50,495 bases of DNA from Nostoc flagelliforme FACHB-838 (GCF_014698065.1 NZ_JACJSI010000050.1:1-50495); one strand, 5' to 3'; counted from the first letter of the stretch, positions 27,217 to 36,614 are shown. Numbers and translations are program-made. The notes: generated by a model not told the origin, from the letters alone.

Positions 27217-27279
27217 GATGCACCTCCACTAAACGACAGCAATTTAATTGGGCATTGGGGATTATTCTCCCTCTGCTTT

Positions 27280-27617
27280 GAATAGCACTAAGATAAGTCC
27301 AAAGTCTTGTGTTACCTCGTTTCCAGCCTCCAGGCTAGGAAACCATTCTCGGAGGCTCCGCCTCCTCTTTCTTAACGAGAGGCAGCAGCCGATTTGGAGT
27401 ACATACCCAGTTTTCAGACTAGTAGTTCGCTTTCGTGACTTGGCGGGGTAAAGGGTAAAGGGGAAGGTGGGGCCCCCTCTGGGGATAAGGGGCGGGGGGA
27501 AAGGTTTTGAATCCCTTACCCCTTCCCCTTTCCCCAGCCCTCACAAGCACATTTTTGGGTTGGCAGACTACTAGGAACGAGGTTACATAAGTCTTTCGGT
27601 TTTTCTTAGTGCCATTC
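27280..27617. mobile_element. MITE-like element, long copy with a nested insertion
   Basis: The ends match the 25732-25883 element (GAATAGCACTAAGATAAGTCCAAAG... and ...TCGGTTTTTCTTAGTGCCATTC). The centre differs: the internal hairpin is split by about 150 bases (27419-27571) bounded by AGTAGTTCGC and GGCAGACTACT and rich in G/C runs. CCTCTGCT occurs two bases before the left end and one base after the right end, a candidate 8-bp target duplication. Confidence 0.75.
27419..27571. repeat. G/C-run repeat nested in the MITE-like element
   Basis: The segment has AGTAGT at its left end and ACTACT at its right end. It contains self-complementary purine and pyrimidine runs (GGGTAAAGGGGAAGG against CCTTCCCCTTTCCCC). 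The related 'AGTAGTCTG' sequence occurs at 24462. It interrupts the hairpin that is intact in the short copy of the element. Confidence 0.55.
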
Positions 27618-27659
27618 CCCTCTGCTCCCTTGTTTCTCCTGCCTTCCCTACCCCACAAT

Positions 27660-28301
27660 TCAACTCTTAGGTAAATAAATGTTGATCGTGATTCCAGTAC
27701 CTTTAAGATTTCCTGATGAGAGTGTGTGATATAAGACCATAGCCCGGTTTGGTTGGTCAAACAGAAACCCACGACGTGTAGGTTTGACCTTCCCTTCTTT
27801 AACTAAGGAAACGAAGGCTTCTAAATATCTACGTATACCTTGATGGTTCTCTTGACTAGTATTGATATGATGCTCAACCAGCATCATGAAGAAGTCCAAG
27901 CTACGACTTTCTTGCCCTTGAATCAGACTGCCCTCATCTAAGAAAGAACTTGCTATAAGCCTGTTATCAACTTGTTTAACCTTAAACAGAGTAAAGTAAC
28001 GCCCTTCTTTTTTCGGATCGTTCGCATAACAGACCCAAGAACCCTCTTGATTCTGTGTAAAACCCTGTTCAGCAAGGTAAGAAAGCAAAGAGTTACTTGC
28101 TTTGGTTTGTGGCGGAGGTAATAAATCCTCAATGGGATCTAAAGAGCAAATCCTCTGTGTTATTTTTCGTTGAGGAACAGCAGGAGTCTCCTGGGTATTG
28201 ACGCGCAAGGGCTTGTCATCAGAAATTGCCGTGCTAGACATCGCAGCTAACACAGACACTTGGAGAAAGATCACTCCAAGTAAACGAACAATGATATTCA
28301 T
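27660..28301 (-). CDS. exported protein of unknown function
   Basis: The 213-aa protein has a signal peptide (residues 1-26, hydrophobic LLGVIFLQVSVLAAM). The mature part has two Cys (RICSLDP and WVCYAND), about 40 residues apart, which could form a disulfide. It ends in a beta-rich segment (GTGITINIYLPKS). No known domain is recognised. It is on the same strand as the next exported unknown downstream, but the MITE-like element between them makes co-transcription uncertain. A shared envelope role is only a guess from proximity. Confidence 0.65.
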   Translation of the reverse strand: MNIIVRLLGVIFLQVSVLAAMSSTAISDDKPLRVNTQETPAVPQRKITQRICSLDPIEDLLPPPQTKASNSLLSYLAEQGFTQNQEGSWVCYANDPKKEGRYFTLFKVKQVDNRLIASSFLDEGSLIQGQESRSLDFFMMLVEHHINTSQENHQGIRRYLEAFVSLVKEGKVKPTRRGFLFDQPNRAMVLYHTLSSGNLKGTGITINIYLPKS

Positions 28302-29278
28302 GTTTTTCCTATTGCTCTTGCTTACATTGTCAATAATCGAGTTGTTACTAAATCAGGATTGATCTAGCAGTCCTAAACCAGTTGTTAAATCTAAGTGCTT
28401 GCCTCATTTGGTTGAGGGTAACTTAAGTTTTCAGCAATCAAATAGGACTTTATATATATAGCTAACTAAGCACGAAGAGAATCAATATCTAAATAAAACA
28501 CACAATATTAATGTCTTATTGACAAGACGAATTGGGCTTTTTGATATTTTTAAATATACAAAAAACTATTGACATTGTGTCAAAACTTTTCTATTTGCTC
28601 TTGTCTATTTTTTTTGCTATTTTTAAGAAAGCTTTACGCCTTCATAGCTGGTTATGATAATTCCTAAAAAAGGTTTTTTTAGCTCTTTAGTACCTTATAT
28701 AAACAGATTTTCAAAAGCTCTGTACTTTGCACATTAATGCTTTTGGTGATTTCCTGGGCGGATAAAATAACTTTTTGTTTTTTTGAGGTAGCACACCTAA
28801 CTAACTGTTTCAGCATGGTTACAATTTGATGTATAAAATAATATCTCCTGACAGTAAAATAATATTACCATGAGCTTGAGGCATGCAACAGTATTGTGGA
28901 CAGTTATCAAAGTTGTACACGCTGAAGTGTAACTACCTATTCATAAAATTTCATCCCCAATAGCTGAGAGCCAAGGTCGATCTATTTAGACATCACAAAC
29001 TAATACTATTGTTCTTAAATTAATAGATTTTTGTCTTAAATCTAACTTACTAAAGAGCTAAAACACGTATAACAATATACTCTGATCGTTAACCTAAGTT
29101 ACTAGTTATGCTGCCGAGCTAGAGCTATATATTGTCACGACAAAAGAGTATGTCCTTCAATTTGCTCTGTAGATAGAGAAATATCCTGAGTAAAGCTGAT
29201 ATTTTTACAAGTTAGAGTGGTAACAATTTCTGAATAAACTTAAAAGATTAACTTGATATTTTTACAAGCTTTGGCAGT
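28302..29278. other. 977-bp gene-free AT-rich region
   Basis: No frame of convincing length or codon usage is present on either strand. The region has long A/T runs, a TATATATATA at 28451-28460 and a short stretch at 28964-28980 (CTGAGAGCCAAGG) that resembles the dispersed repeat at 4340. It separates divergent genes and must contain their promoters, but its length is unusual for this window. A non-coding RNA is possible, though nothing specific was seen. Confidence 0.6.
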
Positions 29279-29707
29279 ATGAACGTGGAATTTTTTAACA
29301 GGATTCCTTTGATGCCTTTAGTACTACTCTGGCTGGCTTATACCCTCTTGGGATGGTATCTTGCAGCTAATCATATTATTTGGTTAGTGGGAGCTTTTGT
29401 AGCTGCTATGGTTGTAGCTGTAGTGCGAAAAAGTATTTTTTGGTTAGAGCGTTTAGTTGAATTTGGCTCTAGAACTTTAGTTGTTATCTTATTTTTAAGT
29501 ATATCCATTGCGTTAATAGCAACTTGGTCAATATTATTAAGGCTCTTTCTCATACCCTTAGCTACTACGCTTTTAGCTGATTTGGAAATGCGTTTTTATG
29601 GCTTCAATAAGCTAGATTCATTTTGGATTTTAACAGTCGTAGCTGTATTGGGTTTGGTACTAGGTGAAGTAATAGATATTCTACTTTTTCCTAGCATCAG
29701 ATATTAA
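29279..29707 (+). CDS. small integral membrane protein, unknown function
   Basis: The 142-aa protein is strongly hydrophobic, with about four transmembrane helices (approximately residues 8-28, 32-50, 63-95 and 113-136). No motif indicates transport or catalysis. ATG 29279 follows an AT-rich leader without an obvious ribosome binding site. It stands alone after the large gene-free region. It resembles uncharacterised cyanobacterial membrane proteins, but no family name is offered. Confidence 0.65.
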   Translation: MNVEFFNRIPLMPLVLLWLAYTLLGWYLAANHIIWLVGAFVAAMVVAVVRKSIFWLERLVEFGSRTLVVILFLSISIALIATWSILLRLFLIPLATTLLADLEMRFYGFNKLDSFWILTVVAVLGLVLGEVIDILLFPSIRY

Positions 29708-30222
29708 AGAAGGCAGCAATCTTTGAATTGAATGCCCAAAGTTAATCTAAAGTTTTGCTTTTGAGCGATCGCTGTCTTTTGTTTCCAAATTAAAGTAAGC
29801 ATGATTACCCGTTATTAGTCAATCACTCTTTAGATGATTATAAATCTCACTTGTGGGAGAAGTTTTTTTAAATCATATCTTTTATCCTGCTTGCAGAACG
29901 ATGTTGTCAAAGAAGAGAATTTTGTTTGAGCGATCATAACGGAGGCCAATCTTAATCTAACCAGATGAATATTACGGTTTGAAGACATATAACTGGTAAC
30001 TGTCATTTTTCCGTCACATTTATTTTTAACCATAGAACATAGGTAAAACAGTGATTCAAATTCGCCCTCCCCAAGGGCTAACTTTTGGTTGGTAGTCTTC
30101 AATCCAAAAAGTTTTGCTAGATGGTGGGTTCAAAAACCTGGAGTACATAGATAATACCTCTGTTGAACAAAGACTATGAAACAAAGCCAAAAGTCCCAAC
30201 TCAACACTAATAAGGAAGTAAT
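29708..30222. other. intergenic region before the amino-acid permease gene
   Basis: 515 bases. A minus-strand frame at 29830-30102 (90 codons) has no recognisable motif, no good ribosome binding site and unusual composition, and is not called as a gene. A 16-codon frame starting at 30175 overlaps the GTG start of the permease; it could be a leader peptide or chance. Confidence 0.4.
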
Positions 30223-31581
30223 GTGAGTAGACGTAAAGACTACACTTTGCTTGAACAGACAACATCAACTAAAGTAGCAGCACCCAAGCCATCTCTGACA
30301 TTATCAGACGCAGTGGCTCTGATTGTCGGTATTGTCATCGGGGCAGGGATTTTCCAAACCCCGGCTCTAGTGGCAAGTCAAGCAGGCAGTGATATTGCTG
30401 TAATGTTTCTTTGGCTAATGGGTGGTGTTATATCTCTGGTAGGAGCGCTGTGCTATGCAGAGTTGGCGACTGTCTATCCCGATGTCGGTGGTGTTTACTA
30501 TTATTTGAAACGTGCATTCGGGCGGGGAGTAGCTTTTTTATTTGCCTGGGCGCGGATGACGGTGATTCAAACTGGTTCCATTGCCCTTTTGGCATTTGTT
30601 TTTGGCGATTATGTTTCTCAGATATGGCGGCTAGGCACATTTTCGTCTTCTATCTATGCAGCCATAGCGATCGCACTTTTAACTGCTTTGAACATCATCG
30701 GTTTACAGCAGGGAAAGTGGACGCAAAACTTGCTGAGTGCTGCAAAAGTTCTAGGTTTATTGCTGGTAGTAATTCTTGGGCTTACGGCCATTCCTAATTC
30801 TGCTGTCCCTGTAGAATCTGCATCATCAGGAACCTGGGGACTGGCGATGGTTTTTGTGTTGCTCTCTTACGGCGGTTGGAATGAAGCAGCTTACATCTCC
30901 GCAGAAATTCAAGATGGACGACGTAACATTGTGCGATCGCTAATGTGGAGTATTGGCATCATCACTGCCATTTACTTACTCATCAATCTAGCTTATCTAC
31001 GAGGGCTGGGATTAGCAAACATGGCTCAGTCAGAAGCAGTAGCCGCAGATTTGATGCGCTCTCTTTGGGGCGAACCGGGAGCCTTGTTCATCAGTATACT
31101 GATTGCGATCGCTACTTTGGGAGCAACCAACGCCACAATCTTTACCGGAGCGCGTACCAACTACGCACTGGGACAGGATTTTTCGCTATTTGGTTTTATG
31201 GGGCGCTGGCAGCAACGTCCTAGTAGTCCTATCTATGCCTTATTCTTGCAAGCCGCGATCGCCTTAGCACTGGTTTTTTTAGGAACGCTCACCCGCAAAG
31301 GCTTTCAAACAATGGTGGATTACACCGCCCCCATATTCTGGTTCTTCTTCTTGCTTTCCGGCATATCGCTGCTCGTATTGCGAATCCGCGAACCCCACAT
31401 AGTGCGTCCATTCCGCGTGCCATTTTATCCTTTAACACCATTACTCTTTTGTGCAGTCTGCGGTTACTTGCTTTATTCCAGCTTGGCTTATACAGGTGTA
31501 GGAGCAGTTGCAGGTGTTTTAGTTGTCGCAGCAGGCATCCCTGTGTTGTTCTGGAATAACTATCGCCAACGTAGGGCTTAA
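30223..31581 (+). CDS. APC-family amino acid permease
   Basis: The 452-aa protein has about 12 transmembrane helices. The first contains the APC signature VGIVIGAGIFQTP, the substrate-backbone-binding GxG loop of the family; LLSYGGWNEAAYISAEI matches helix 6. It probably carries amino acids or polyamines across the cytoplasmic membrane by proton coupling or exchange; the substrate is unknown. The start is GTG 30223, preceded by TAAGGAAG at proper spacing; no alternative ATG gives the N-terminus. The first 20 residues are cytoplasmic and polar. Confidence 0.92.
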   Translation: MSRRKDYTLLEQTTSTKVAAPKPSLTLSDAVALIVGIVIGAGIFQTPALVASQAGSDIAVMFLWLMGGVISLVGALCYAELATVYPDVGGVYYYLKRAFGRGVAFLFAWARMTVIQTGSIALLAFVFGDYVSQIWRLGTFSSSIYAAIAIALLTALNIIGLQQGKWTQNLLSAAKVLGLLLVVILGLTAIPNSAVPVESASSGTWGLAMVFVLLSYGGWNEAAYISAEIQDGRRNIVRSLMWSIGIITAIYLLINLAYLRGLGLANMAQSEAVAADLMRSLWGEPGALFISILIAIATLGATNATIFTGARTNYALGQDFSLFGFMGRWQQRPSSPIYALFLQAAIALALVFLGTLTRKGFQTMVDYTAPIFWFFFLLSGISLLVLRIREPHIVRPFRVPFYPLTPLLFCAVCGYLLYSSLAYTGVGAVAGVLVVAAGIPVLFWNNYRQRRA

Positions 31582-31728
31582 TATAATTTTGGACTTTCGG
31601 CTACGCTCAGTCGAACGATTTTGGATTGTGCAGCCCAAACCTCACACTGTAAGCAATTCAAAATTCTATGACTATCAGTTGTTTTTCTAACTACTGGCCA
31701 CAACCTACTGAATCAAGGAGAAAAATTC

Positions 31729-32388
31729 ATGAACTTCAAAAAAACTCTGTTTTTACTAGTTACAGGCCTTAGTATTACCAGCTTGGGAATTGCTGGATGT
31801 GCGCCGCAGCAGCAAGATTTGGAAGCTGGGATACAACCTTCTACTTTGACGGGTCAGACCGAAACCGAAACACCATCTGCAACAACTCCCACAACTCAAC
31901 CACAAGAACGCCCCGGCGATGTTCCTTATGTGCCTACACCACAACCAGTTGTAGATGCAATGTTGAAAGTGGCAAAAGTGAATAAAGATGATGTGCTTTA
32001 CGACCTTGGAAGTGGTAATGGCATAATTGTCAATACTGCGGCCCAGAAGTTTGGTACGCGCGGTGTCGGCATAGATATTAATCCCGAACGCATCCAAGAA
32101 GCTAATGAAAATGCTAAAAAGGCAGGTGTAACCGATCGCGTTAAGTTTGTCCAACAAGATTTGTTCAACGCTGATTTTAGTGAAGCAACAGTAGTTACAC
32201 TTTACTTATTGCCAGAGGTCAACCTCAAACTCCGTCCCAAGCTATTGAGTCAACTCAAACCTGGTACTCGCATTGTCTCCCACGCCTTCGATATGGGCGA
32301 TTGGAAACCAGACCAGACGGTGAATGTAGACGGTAAAACTGTTTACTATTGGGTAGTCCCTGAACAAGTGCCAGCGAATTTACGCTAG
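31729..32388 (+). CDS. lipoprotein with class I SAM-methyltransferase fold
   Basis: The 219-aa protein has a signal peptide with lipobox GIAGC (Cys24) and a Thr/Pro-rich linker to about residue 65. A Rossmann methyltransferase domain follows: motif I VLYDLGSGNG at 89-98, the acidic end of strand 2 in GVGIDINPE, and VKFVQQDLFNADF. Exporting a SAM-dependent fold is odd because SAM is cytoplasmic. Either the protein is held on the inner face, or the fold binds something else outside. AAGGAGAAAAATTC before ATG 31729 is a strong ribosome binding site. Similar lipoprotein methyltransferases exist in other cyanobacteria (recalled, not searched). Confidence 0.85.
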   Translation: MNFKKTLFLLVTGLSITSLGIAGCAPQQQDLEAGIQPSTLTGQTETETPSATTPTTQPQERPGDVPYVPTPQPVVDAMLKVAKVNKDDVLYDLGSGNGIIVNTAAQKFGTRGVGIDINPERIQEANENAKKAGVTDRVKFVQQDLFNADFSEATVVTLYLLPEVNLKLRPKLLSQLKPGTRIVSHAFDMGDWKPDQTVNVDGKTVYYWVVPEQVPANLR

Positions 32389-32395
32389 GACTAAG

Positions 32396-32536
32396 GGACT
32401 TGCAAAAAATAAATTATCCCAAATTATTTCTAGATTTGTAGGGGCGCAAGGCCTTGCGCCCTTACGTACCCTGCGGGACGCTTTGCGTTCACATAAGCGT
32501 CTCGCAGGGATGGGATATTTTTTTAACTGGAAATCC
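32396..32536. mobile_element. MITE-like element B, long copy
   Basis: The 141-bp element has imperfect inverted ends GGACTTGCAAAAAATAAATT... and the complement GGATTTCCAGTTAAAAAAAT..., both meeting an inner ATCCCA. The core carries a REP-like GGGGCGCAAGGCCTTGCGCCC palindrome plus an extra hairpin (CCCTGCGGGACGC ... GCGTCTCGCAGGG). A second copy lies at 36968-37067 without the extra hairpin. It begins eight bases after the lipoprotein gene stop and may provide its terminator. Confidence 0.75.
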
Positions 32537-32829
32537 TTAATACCAATTCGTCATGACTCTCACGGACTAGCTACCGCTACGCTAACGTAATTCGTAATTA
32601 AGAGGCATCAGATTCAAGTTGAGTTTCCATCTCTTGGGGATGTAGCCTGGTTTTAAAGAATTAGTTTAAGAAATTTAAAATTCAAAAGAAAGTCCTATTT
32701 TTTAATTTTGAACTCCCTCTCTTGGGGGTTGACAGTATTAATTTTAAATTTGGAATTGAAAGAATAATCTAAAATCCAAAATTGTCTGACTGATTGCAAA
32801 TTCAAGCAAAGGCAGCTTAGGGAGAAAAT

Positions 32830-33639
32830 ATGATAGGCTTAAAAGGAAAGAATGCTTTAATTACGGGTGCAACTTCAGGTATTGGTCAGGCGATCGCAAT
32901 CAGACTCGCTCAAGAAGGGTGCAACATTGCCATCAATTACCGCAAAGACCCCAAAGATGCGGCAGACACGGAAGAGATGGCATTGCAAAAAGCCTGCGGA
33001 AATATCGAAACCTGTGGTGTTAAGTCGCTATCGGTTCACGGAGATGTCTCCCAAGAATCAGACATTGTAGAGATGGTCAACACCGTAGTAAAGGAATTTG
33101 GCAGTTTAGATATTCTAGTTAACAATGCTGGCATTCAAAAAGAAAGTCCATCCCACGAAGTCACCACAACAGACTTTGACCGGGTAATTGCAGTCAATCT
33201 CCGGGGTGCTTATCTCTGCGCCCGTGAAACTATTAAACACCTCCTGTCTAAAAATCGTCCGGGAGTGATTATTAATATTTCCAGCGTTCACGAAATTATT
33301 CCGCGACCGATGTATATCAGTTATTCCATTAGCAAAGGTGGTATGGAAAACCTGACCAAAACTTTAGCATTGGAATATGCCAGCCAGGGTATTCGTGTCA
33401 ACGCCATTGCCCCCGGAGCAACAGTCACGCCAATAAATCAAGCCTGGACAGATGACGCCGAAAAAAAGGCGATCGTGGAAAGTCACATCCCAATGGGGCG
33501 TGCTGGCTCCTCAGAGGAGATGGCAGCCGCAGTAGCTTTTTTAGCTTCGGATGAAGCCGCCTACATCACCGGACAAACATTGTTTGTAGATGGTGGATTA
33601 ACTTTGTATGCTGACTTCCGAGAAAGCTGGTCAGCTTGA
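32830..33639 (+). CDS. SDR-family glucose 1-dehydrogenase-like oxidoreductase
   Basis: The 269-aa classical short-chain dehydrogenase has NAD(P)-binding TGATSGIG at 12-19, structural NNAG, catalytic Ser at 151/152 and YxxxK as Y165/K169. The C-terminal pattern (DEAAYITGQTLFVDGG) is typical. Overall it resembles bacterial glucose 1-dehydrogenases, although SDR substrates are hard to predict. A cytoplasmic sugar or polyol oxidoreductase is the likely role. The neutral invertase gene lies 348 bases downstream on the same strand, so a link to sucrose and hexose use is plausible. GGGAGAAAAT before ATG 32830 is a good ribosome binding site. Confidence 0.88.
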   Translation: MIGLKGKNALITGATSGIGQAIAIRLAQEGCNIAINYRKDPKDAADTEEMALQKACGNIETCGVKSLSVHGDVSQESDIVEMVNTVVKEFGSLDILVNNAGIQKESPSHEVTTTDFDRVIAVNLRGAYLCARETIKHLLSKNRPGVIINISSVHEIIPRPMYISYSISKGGMENLTKTLALEYASQGIRVNAIAPGATVTPINQAWTDDAEKKAIVESHIPMGRAGSSEEMAAAVAFLASDEAAYITGQTLFVDGGLTLYADFRESWSA

Positions 33640-33987
33640 ACAAGAGGCAAAGGATCAGAGAGCAGGGAGCAAGGAGGATAGAACAGAAAGGGGATTCGAC
33701 AGTTGACCCAACTTTTGGAGAGTCTGTGCCCTAAGCGTAGCTCTGCCGCAGGCTTTACGGCAGACCTGCGTGAACACCCCGCCTGTTGCGTTAGCTTCCC
33801 GTAGGGTACGAGAACTACGCTTGGTTGTTGTAGGAGATTCAGACCTATATTCTGCTCTGCTCCACAAGAGGAGGAAGAGGTCATCTCCCCCTGCTTCCTA
33901 CCCCCTGCCCCCCGCCTCTTCATTAAGGTAGGCTTGCGTACTTTCCACAATTAAGCCGATACATATTATTAGTGGAATTAAACGCCC
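33640..33987. repeat. repeat-rich spacer between the SDR and invertase genes
   Basis: 348 bases without a gene. The spacer carries fragments of Nostoc-type repeats: 'GCCGCAGGCTTTACGGCAGACCTGCG' is self-complementary around 33743-33768, and pyrimidine-rich 'CCCCTGCTTCCTACCCCCTGCCCCC' lies at 33888-33912. Confidence 0.5.
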
Positions 33988-35391
33988 ATGACTAGCGCGA
34001 TCGATAAGAACAGTCTGCTGGAAGCAGAAGCCTGGGAATTGTTGGAAGAGTCGATAATTTATTACCAGGGAAAACCCATTGGTACTGTAGCCGCCAGAGA
34101 TGCGGAGTCAGATGCACTCAATTACGATCAGTGCTTCCTCCGCGATTTTGTCCCTTCTGCCTTAGTGTTTCTCATGCACGGCAAAGCAGAGATTGTGCGT
34201 AACTTCTTAGTAGAAACACTGAAATTACAAAGTCATGAAAAGCAGATAGACTGCTTTGAACCGGGAGCGGGATTAATGCCTGCAAGTTTCAAAGTACACT
34301 CCAATGGGAATGAGGAATTTTTGGTCGCTGATTTTGGTGAACTGGCGATCGCTCGTGTTCCCCCAATTGATTCTTGTATGTGGTGGATTCTCTTGCTACG
34401 CGCCTATGAAAAAGGTACAGACGATTTAACTCTAGCGCGTCAGCCAGATTTTCAAGCAGGAATCAAATTAATTTTAGATCTTTGCCTGGTACATCGCTTT
34501 TCCATGTACCCAACAATGTTAGTTCCCGATGGCGCGTTTATGATTGACCGTCGCATGGGAGTCTACGAACATCCTCTAGAAATTCAAGTGTTATTCTATG
34601 CGTCTCTCAGGGCTGCTAGCGAACTGCTTTTACCAGATGGGGATGGTGATACCTACCTTGGCAAAGTCAATAGACGATTGGGATCTTTGAAATATCATAT
34701 CCGCAATTATTACTGGCTAGACCTGAAGCGATTGGGGGAAATTTATCGTTACAAAGATAACGAATTTGGTAAAGAAATTGTTAATAAATTCAACATCAAC
34801 TCAGAATCAATCCCCACTTGGTTGACCGAGTGGTTGCCCGAAACTGGAGGATATTTAGCGGGAAATCTGGGGCCGGGACGGATAGATTTTCGCTTTTTTG
34901 CTCTGGGAAATCTGATGGCAATCTTAGCTTCCTTAGCAAGCGAAAAAGAATCTCAAAGCATTATGAATTTATTTGCCCAACGTTGGCAAGACTTGATCGG
35001 CTATATGCCTGTTAAAATCTGCTTTCCAGCAATGGATGGTTTAGAGTGGAGAATTGTTACAGGATGTGATTCTAAGAACAGGGCTTGGTCTTATCACAAC
35101 GGCGGTAACTGGCCCGTTTTACTATGGTTATTTACCGCAGCAGCCCATAAAGCAGGTCGAACAGAGCTTGCCCAAGCAGCGATCGCTATTGCCGAAAGAC
35201 GTTTATTTAAAGATAAATTCCCGGAATACTACGATGGCAACAATGGTCGTTTAATTGGCAAAGAAGCCAGAATTTATCAAACTTGGAGCATTGCCGGCTT
35301 GCTAGCTGCTAAAAAGTTTGTAGAAAATCCAGAGTACTTAGAATTAATCAGTTTTGCAGAAGGTCTCGAAGTCGCAGGCTGTAGCCTGTAG
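33988..35391 (+). CDS. neutral/alkaline invertase (GH100)
   Basis: The 467-aa enzyme hydrolyses sucrose to glucose and fructose in the cytoplasm. It has the (alpha/alpha)6-barrel signatures of GH100: LRDFVPSAL, ADFGELAIARV, the general acid Asp187 in FMIDRRMGVYEHP, and Glu413 in FPEYYDG, one residue off the Asp188/Glu414 pair recalled for Anabaena InvA. No signal peptide is present. Heterocystous cyanobacteria use such invertases (InvA/InvB) to consume sucrose imported into heterocysts. The sequence does not decide which paralogue this is. Expression context is open, as upstream DNA is repeat debris. Confidence 0.94.
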   Translation: MTSAIDKNSLLEAEAWELLEESIIYYQGKPIGTVAARDAESDALNYDQCFLRDFVPSALVFLMHGKAEIVRNFLVETLKLQSHEKQIDCFEPGAGLMPASFKVHSNGNEEFLVADFGELAIARVPPIDSCMWWILLLRAYEKGTDDLTLARQPDFQAGIKLILDLCLVHRFSMYPTMLVPDGAFMIDRRMGVYEHPLEIQVLFYASLRAASELLLPDGDGDTYLGKVNRRLGSLKYHIRNYYWLDLKRLGEIYRYKDNEFGKEIVNKFNINSESIPTWLTEWLPETGGYLAGNLGPGRIDFRFFALGNLMAILASLASEKESQSIMNLFAQRWQDLIGYMPVKICFPAMDGLEWRIVTGCDSKNRAWSYHNGGNWPVLLWLFTAAAHKAGRTELAQAAIAIAERRLFKDKFPEYYDGNNGRLIGKEARIYQTWSIAGLLAAKKFVENPEYLELISFAEGLEVAGCSL

Positions 35392-35740
35392 GTACTAAAT
35401 ACCGCAATGGCTTTCCTATCCTATGGGAAACTAACATAACAGAAGGGGTGGTCACTGAGTTTACCGTGAGCGTAGTCGAACAGCGTAGCCAAAGTGTCAA
35501 ATCCCCTTTCTGTTCTGTCTTCTTTGCTCCCAGCTAAGAGTTCCCCTGCCTCTTATTGACTGCGATCGCACAGCTTCTTCTCTAAGAGAGACTACGCCAA
35601 CGAGCTACCCTGCCTCTAAATCCTCTTCTCAAATACCCGATAACTGATACACTATATAGTAAGAGGTATCTGAAGTGTCATACTTAGTAATATCACCAGA
35701 TAATCTTTGCATAATTAACACGTTTTAACGTGTATAAACC
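35392..35740. other. gene-free spacer after the invertase gene
   Basis: 349 bases with repeat debris ('GAGCGTAGTCGAACAGCGTAGCC' at 35467-35489) and two HIP1-like GCGATCGC-type sites. No ORF of interest was seen. Confidence 0.5.
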
Positions 35741-36043
35741 ATGAAAAATACTTCAGATTTAATTTCAGAATTTGAACAATTATTCAGACAAAAATTGCAA
35801 CTAAATAATTGTAAACTTAGAAAGAAAAGACAAGAGAATAATTATGAAATTATTACTCCAGCTAAAGACATTTTTTTGATGTATTGGTCTGAATTCCCAG
35901 ATGTTAACTTAATATATCAAGCTGTAGGGGTACGCACTCAGCAGACTAGTGTTTATGAACGAGCTATCCGCTCCCACATTAGTTCTAGTCTGAGTAGTAT
36001 CCAACAGAATCCTAGCTCTGAATCACCATTATTGGTGAACTAA
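35741..36043 (+). CDS. small protein of unknown function
   Basis: The 100-aa protein is basic in the middle (KLRKKRQ), followed by a predicted beta/alpha segment with aromatic residues (IFLMYWSEFPDVNLIYQ) and a Ser-rich C-terminus. No domain is recognised. The start ATG at 35741 lacks a clear ribosome binding site. It may form a pair with the coiled-coil gene 104 bases downstream, but a perfect inverted repeat lies between them. Confidence 0.5.
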   Translation: MKNTSDLISEFEQLFRQKLQLNNCKLRKKRQENNYEIITPAKDIFLMYWSEFPDVNLIYQAVGVRTQQTSVYERAIRSHISSSLSSIQQNPSSESPLLVN

Positions 36044-36078
36044 CTAATACTCAGATAATACACGGAATATTTACTAAG

Positions 36079-36111
36079 CTCTCGTCAGTTTTGTTATATA
36101 ACTGACGAGAG
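36079..36111. terminator. perfect 12-bp inverted repeat, possible terminator
   Basis: CTCTCGTCAGTT (36079-36090) and AACTGACGAGAG (36100-36111) have a 9-base loop. It lies 36 bases after the small unknown gene. No T-run follows, so it could also be a binding site or an RNA stability hairpin. Confidence 0.5.
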
Positions 36112-36146
36112 TTAATCAGCGAAAATCTGTTGATCAAGAGATAAAA

Positions 36147-36614
36147 ATGCAATCCGAAAAAAATCAAGATCAGCTAGATTATAAAACTTTGTTAGCCAAT
36201 GCAAAGCAAGCCTTAAAACTTGAATACCATAAATCAGCCGCTTTAGCGTCCCAGCTGCAAGCCATCAAAACTCAGTTACAGCAAGTCCAGGCTGAAAACA
36301 AAACTCTCAGGGAGAGTGCCTATGAGGATGTAATTAAGCACTTTGAGGCACGCACCCAAGCAGCAGAAGCACTAGCACTAAAAACAGAAGTACGCCAAAG
36401 ATTCCTTGAAGCTAATGGTTGCCAGGATGATGAGAGCTTCGATAATCTATGGGACAGTATTAAAAATAAGATTCAGATCCAAGACGGTGAAGTGAGAATC
36501 GTTGCTCAAAATGGTACTCCTAAGTTCACCTTAACGGGTAGTATGATGACTTTAAGGGATTTTATTCAATCCCTCAAACAAGACCCAATCTCTGGAAAAT
36601 TTTTCTTGAACTAG
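36147..36614 (+). CDS. coiled-coil protein of unknown function
   Basis: The 155-aa protein has a long amphipathic helix/coiled coil (about residues 10-80, rich in Lys, Gln, Ala). A compact domain of about 65 residues follows, ending in a predicted beta-hairpin and helix (TPKFTLTGSMMTLRDFIQSLKQD). No signal or membrane segment is seen. The layout is like small phage-type or structural scaffold proteins, but no family is claimed. It is convergent with the short ribbon-helix-helix-like gene. Confidence 0.6.
   Translation: MQSEKNQDQLDYKTLLANAKQALKLEYHKSAALASQLQAIKTQLQQVQAENKTLRESAYEDVIKHFEARTQAAEALALKTEVRQRFLEANGCQDDESFDNLWDSIKNKIQIQDGEVRIVAQNGTPKFTLTGSMMTLRDFIQSLKQDPISGKFFLN

Noticed and set aside
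29830..30102. Minus-strand 90-codon frame before the permease gene
   Set aside because: No motif, no ribosome binding site, odd composition; probably chance in an intergenic region.
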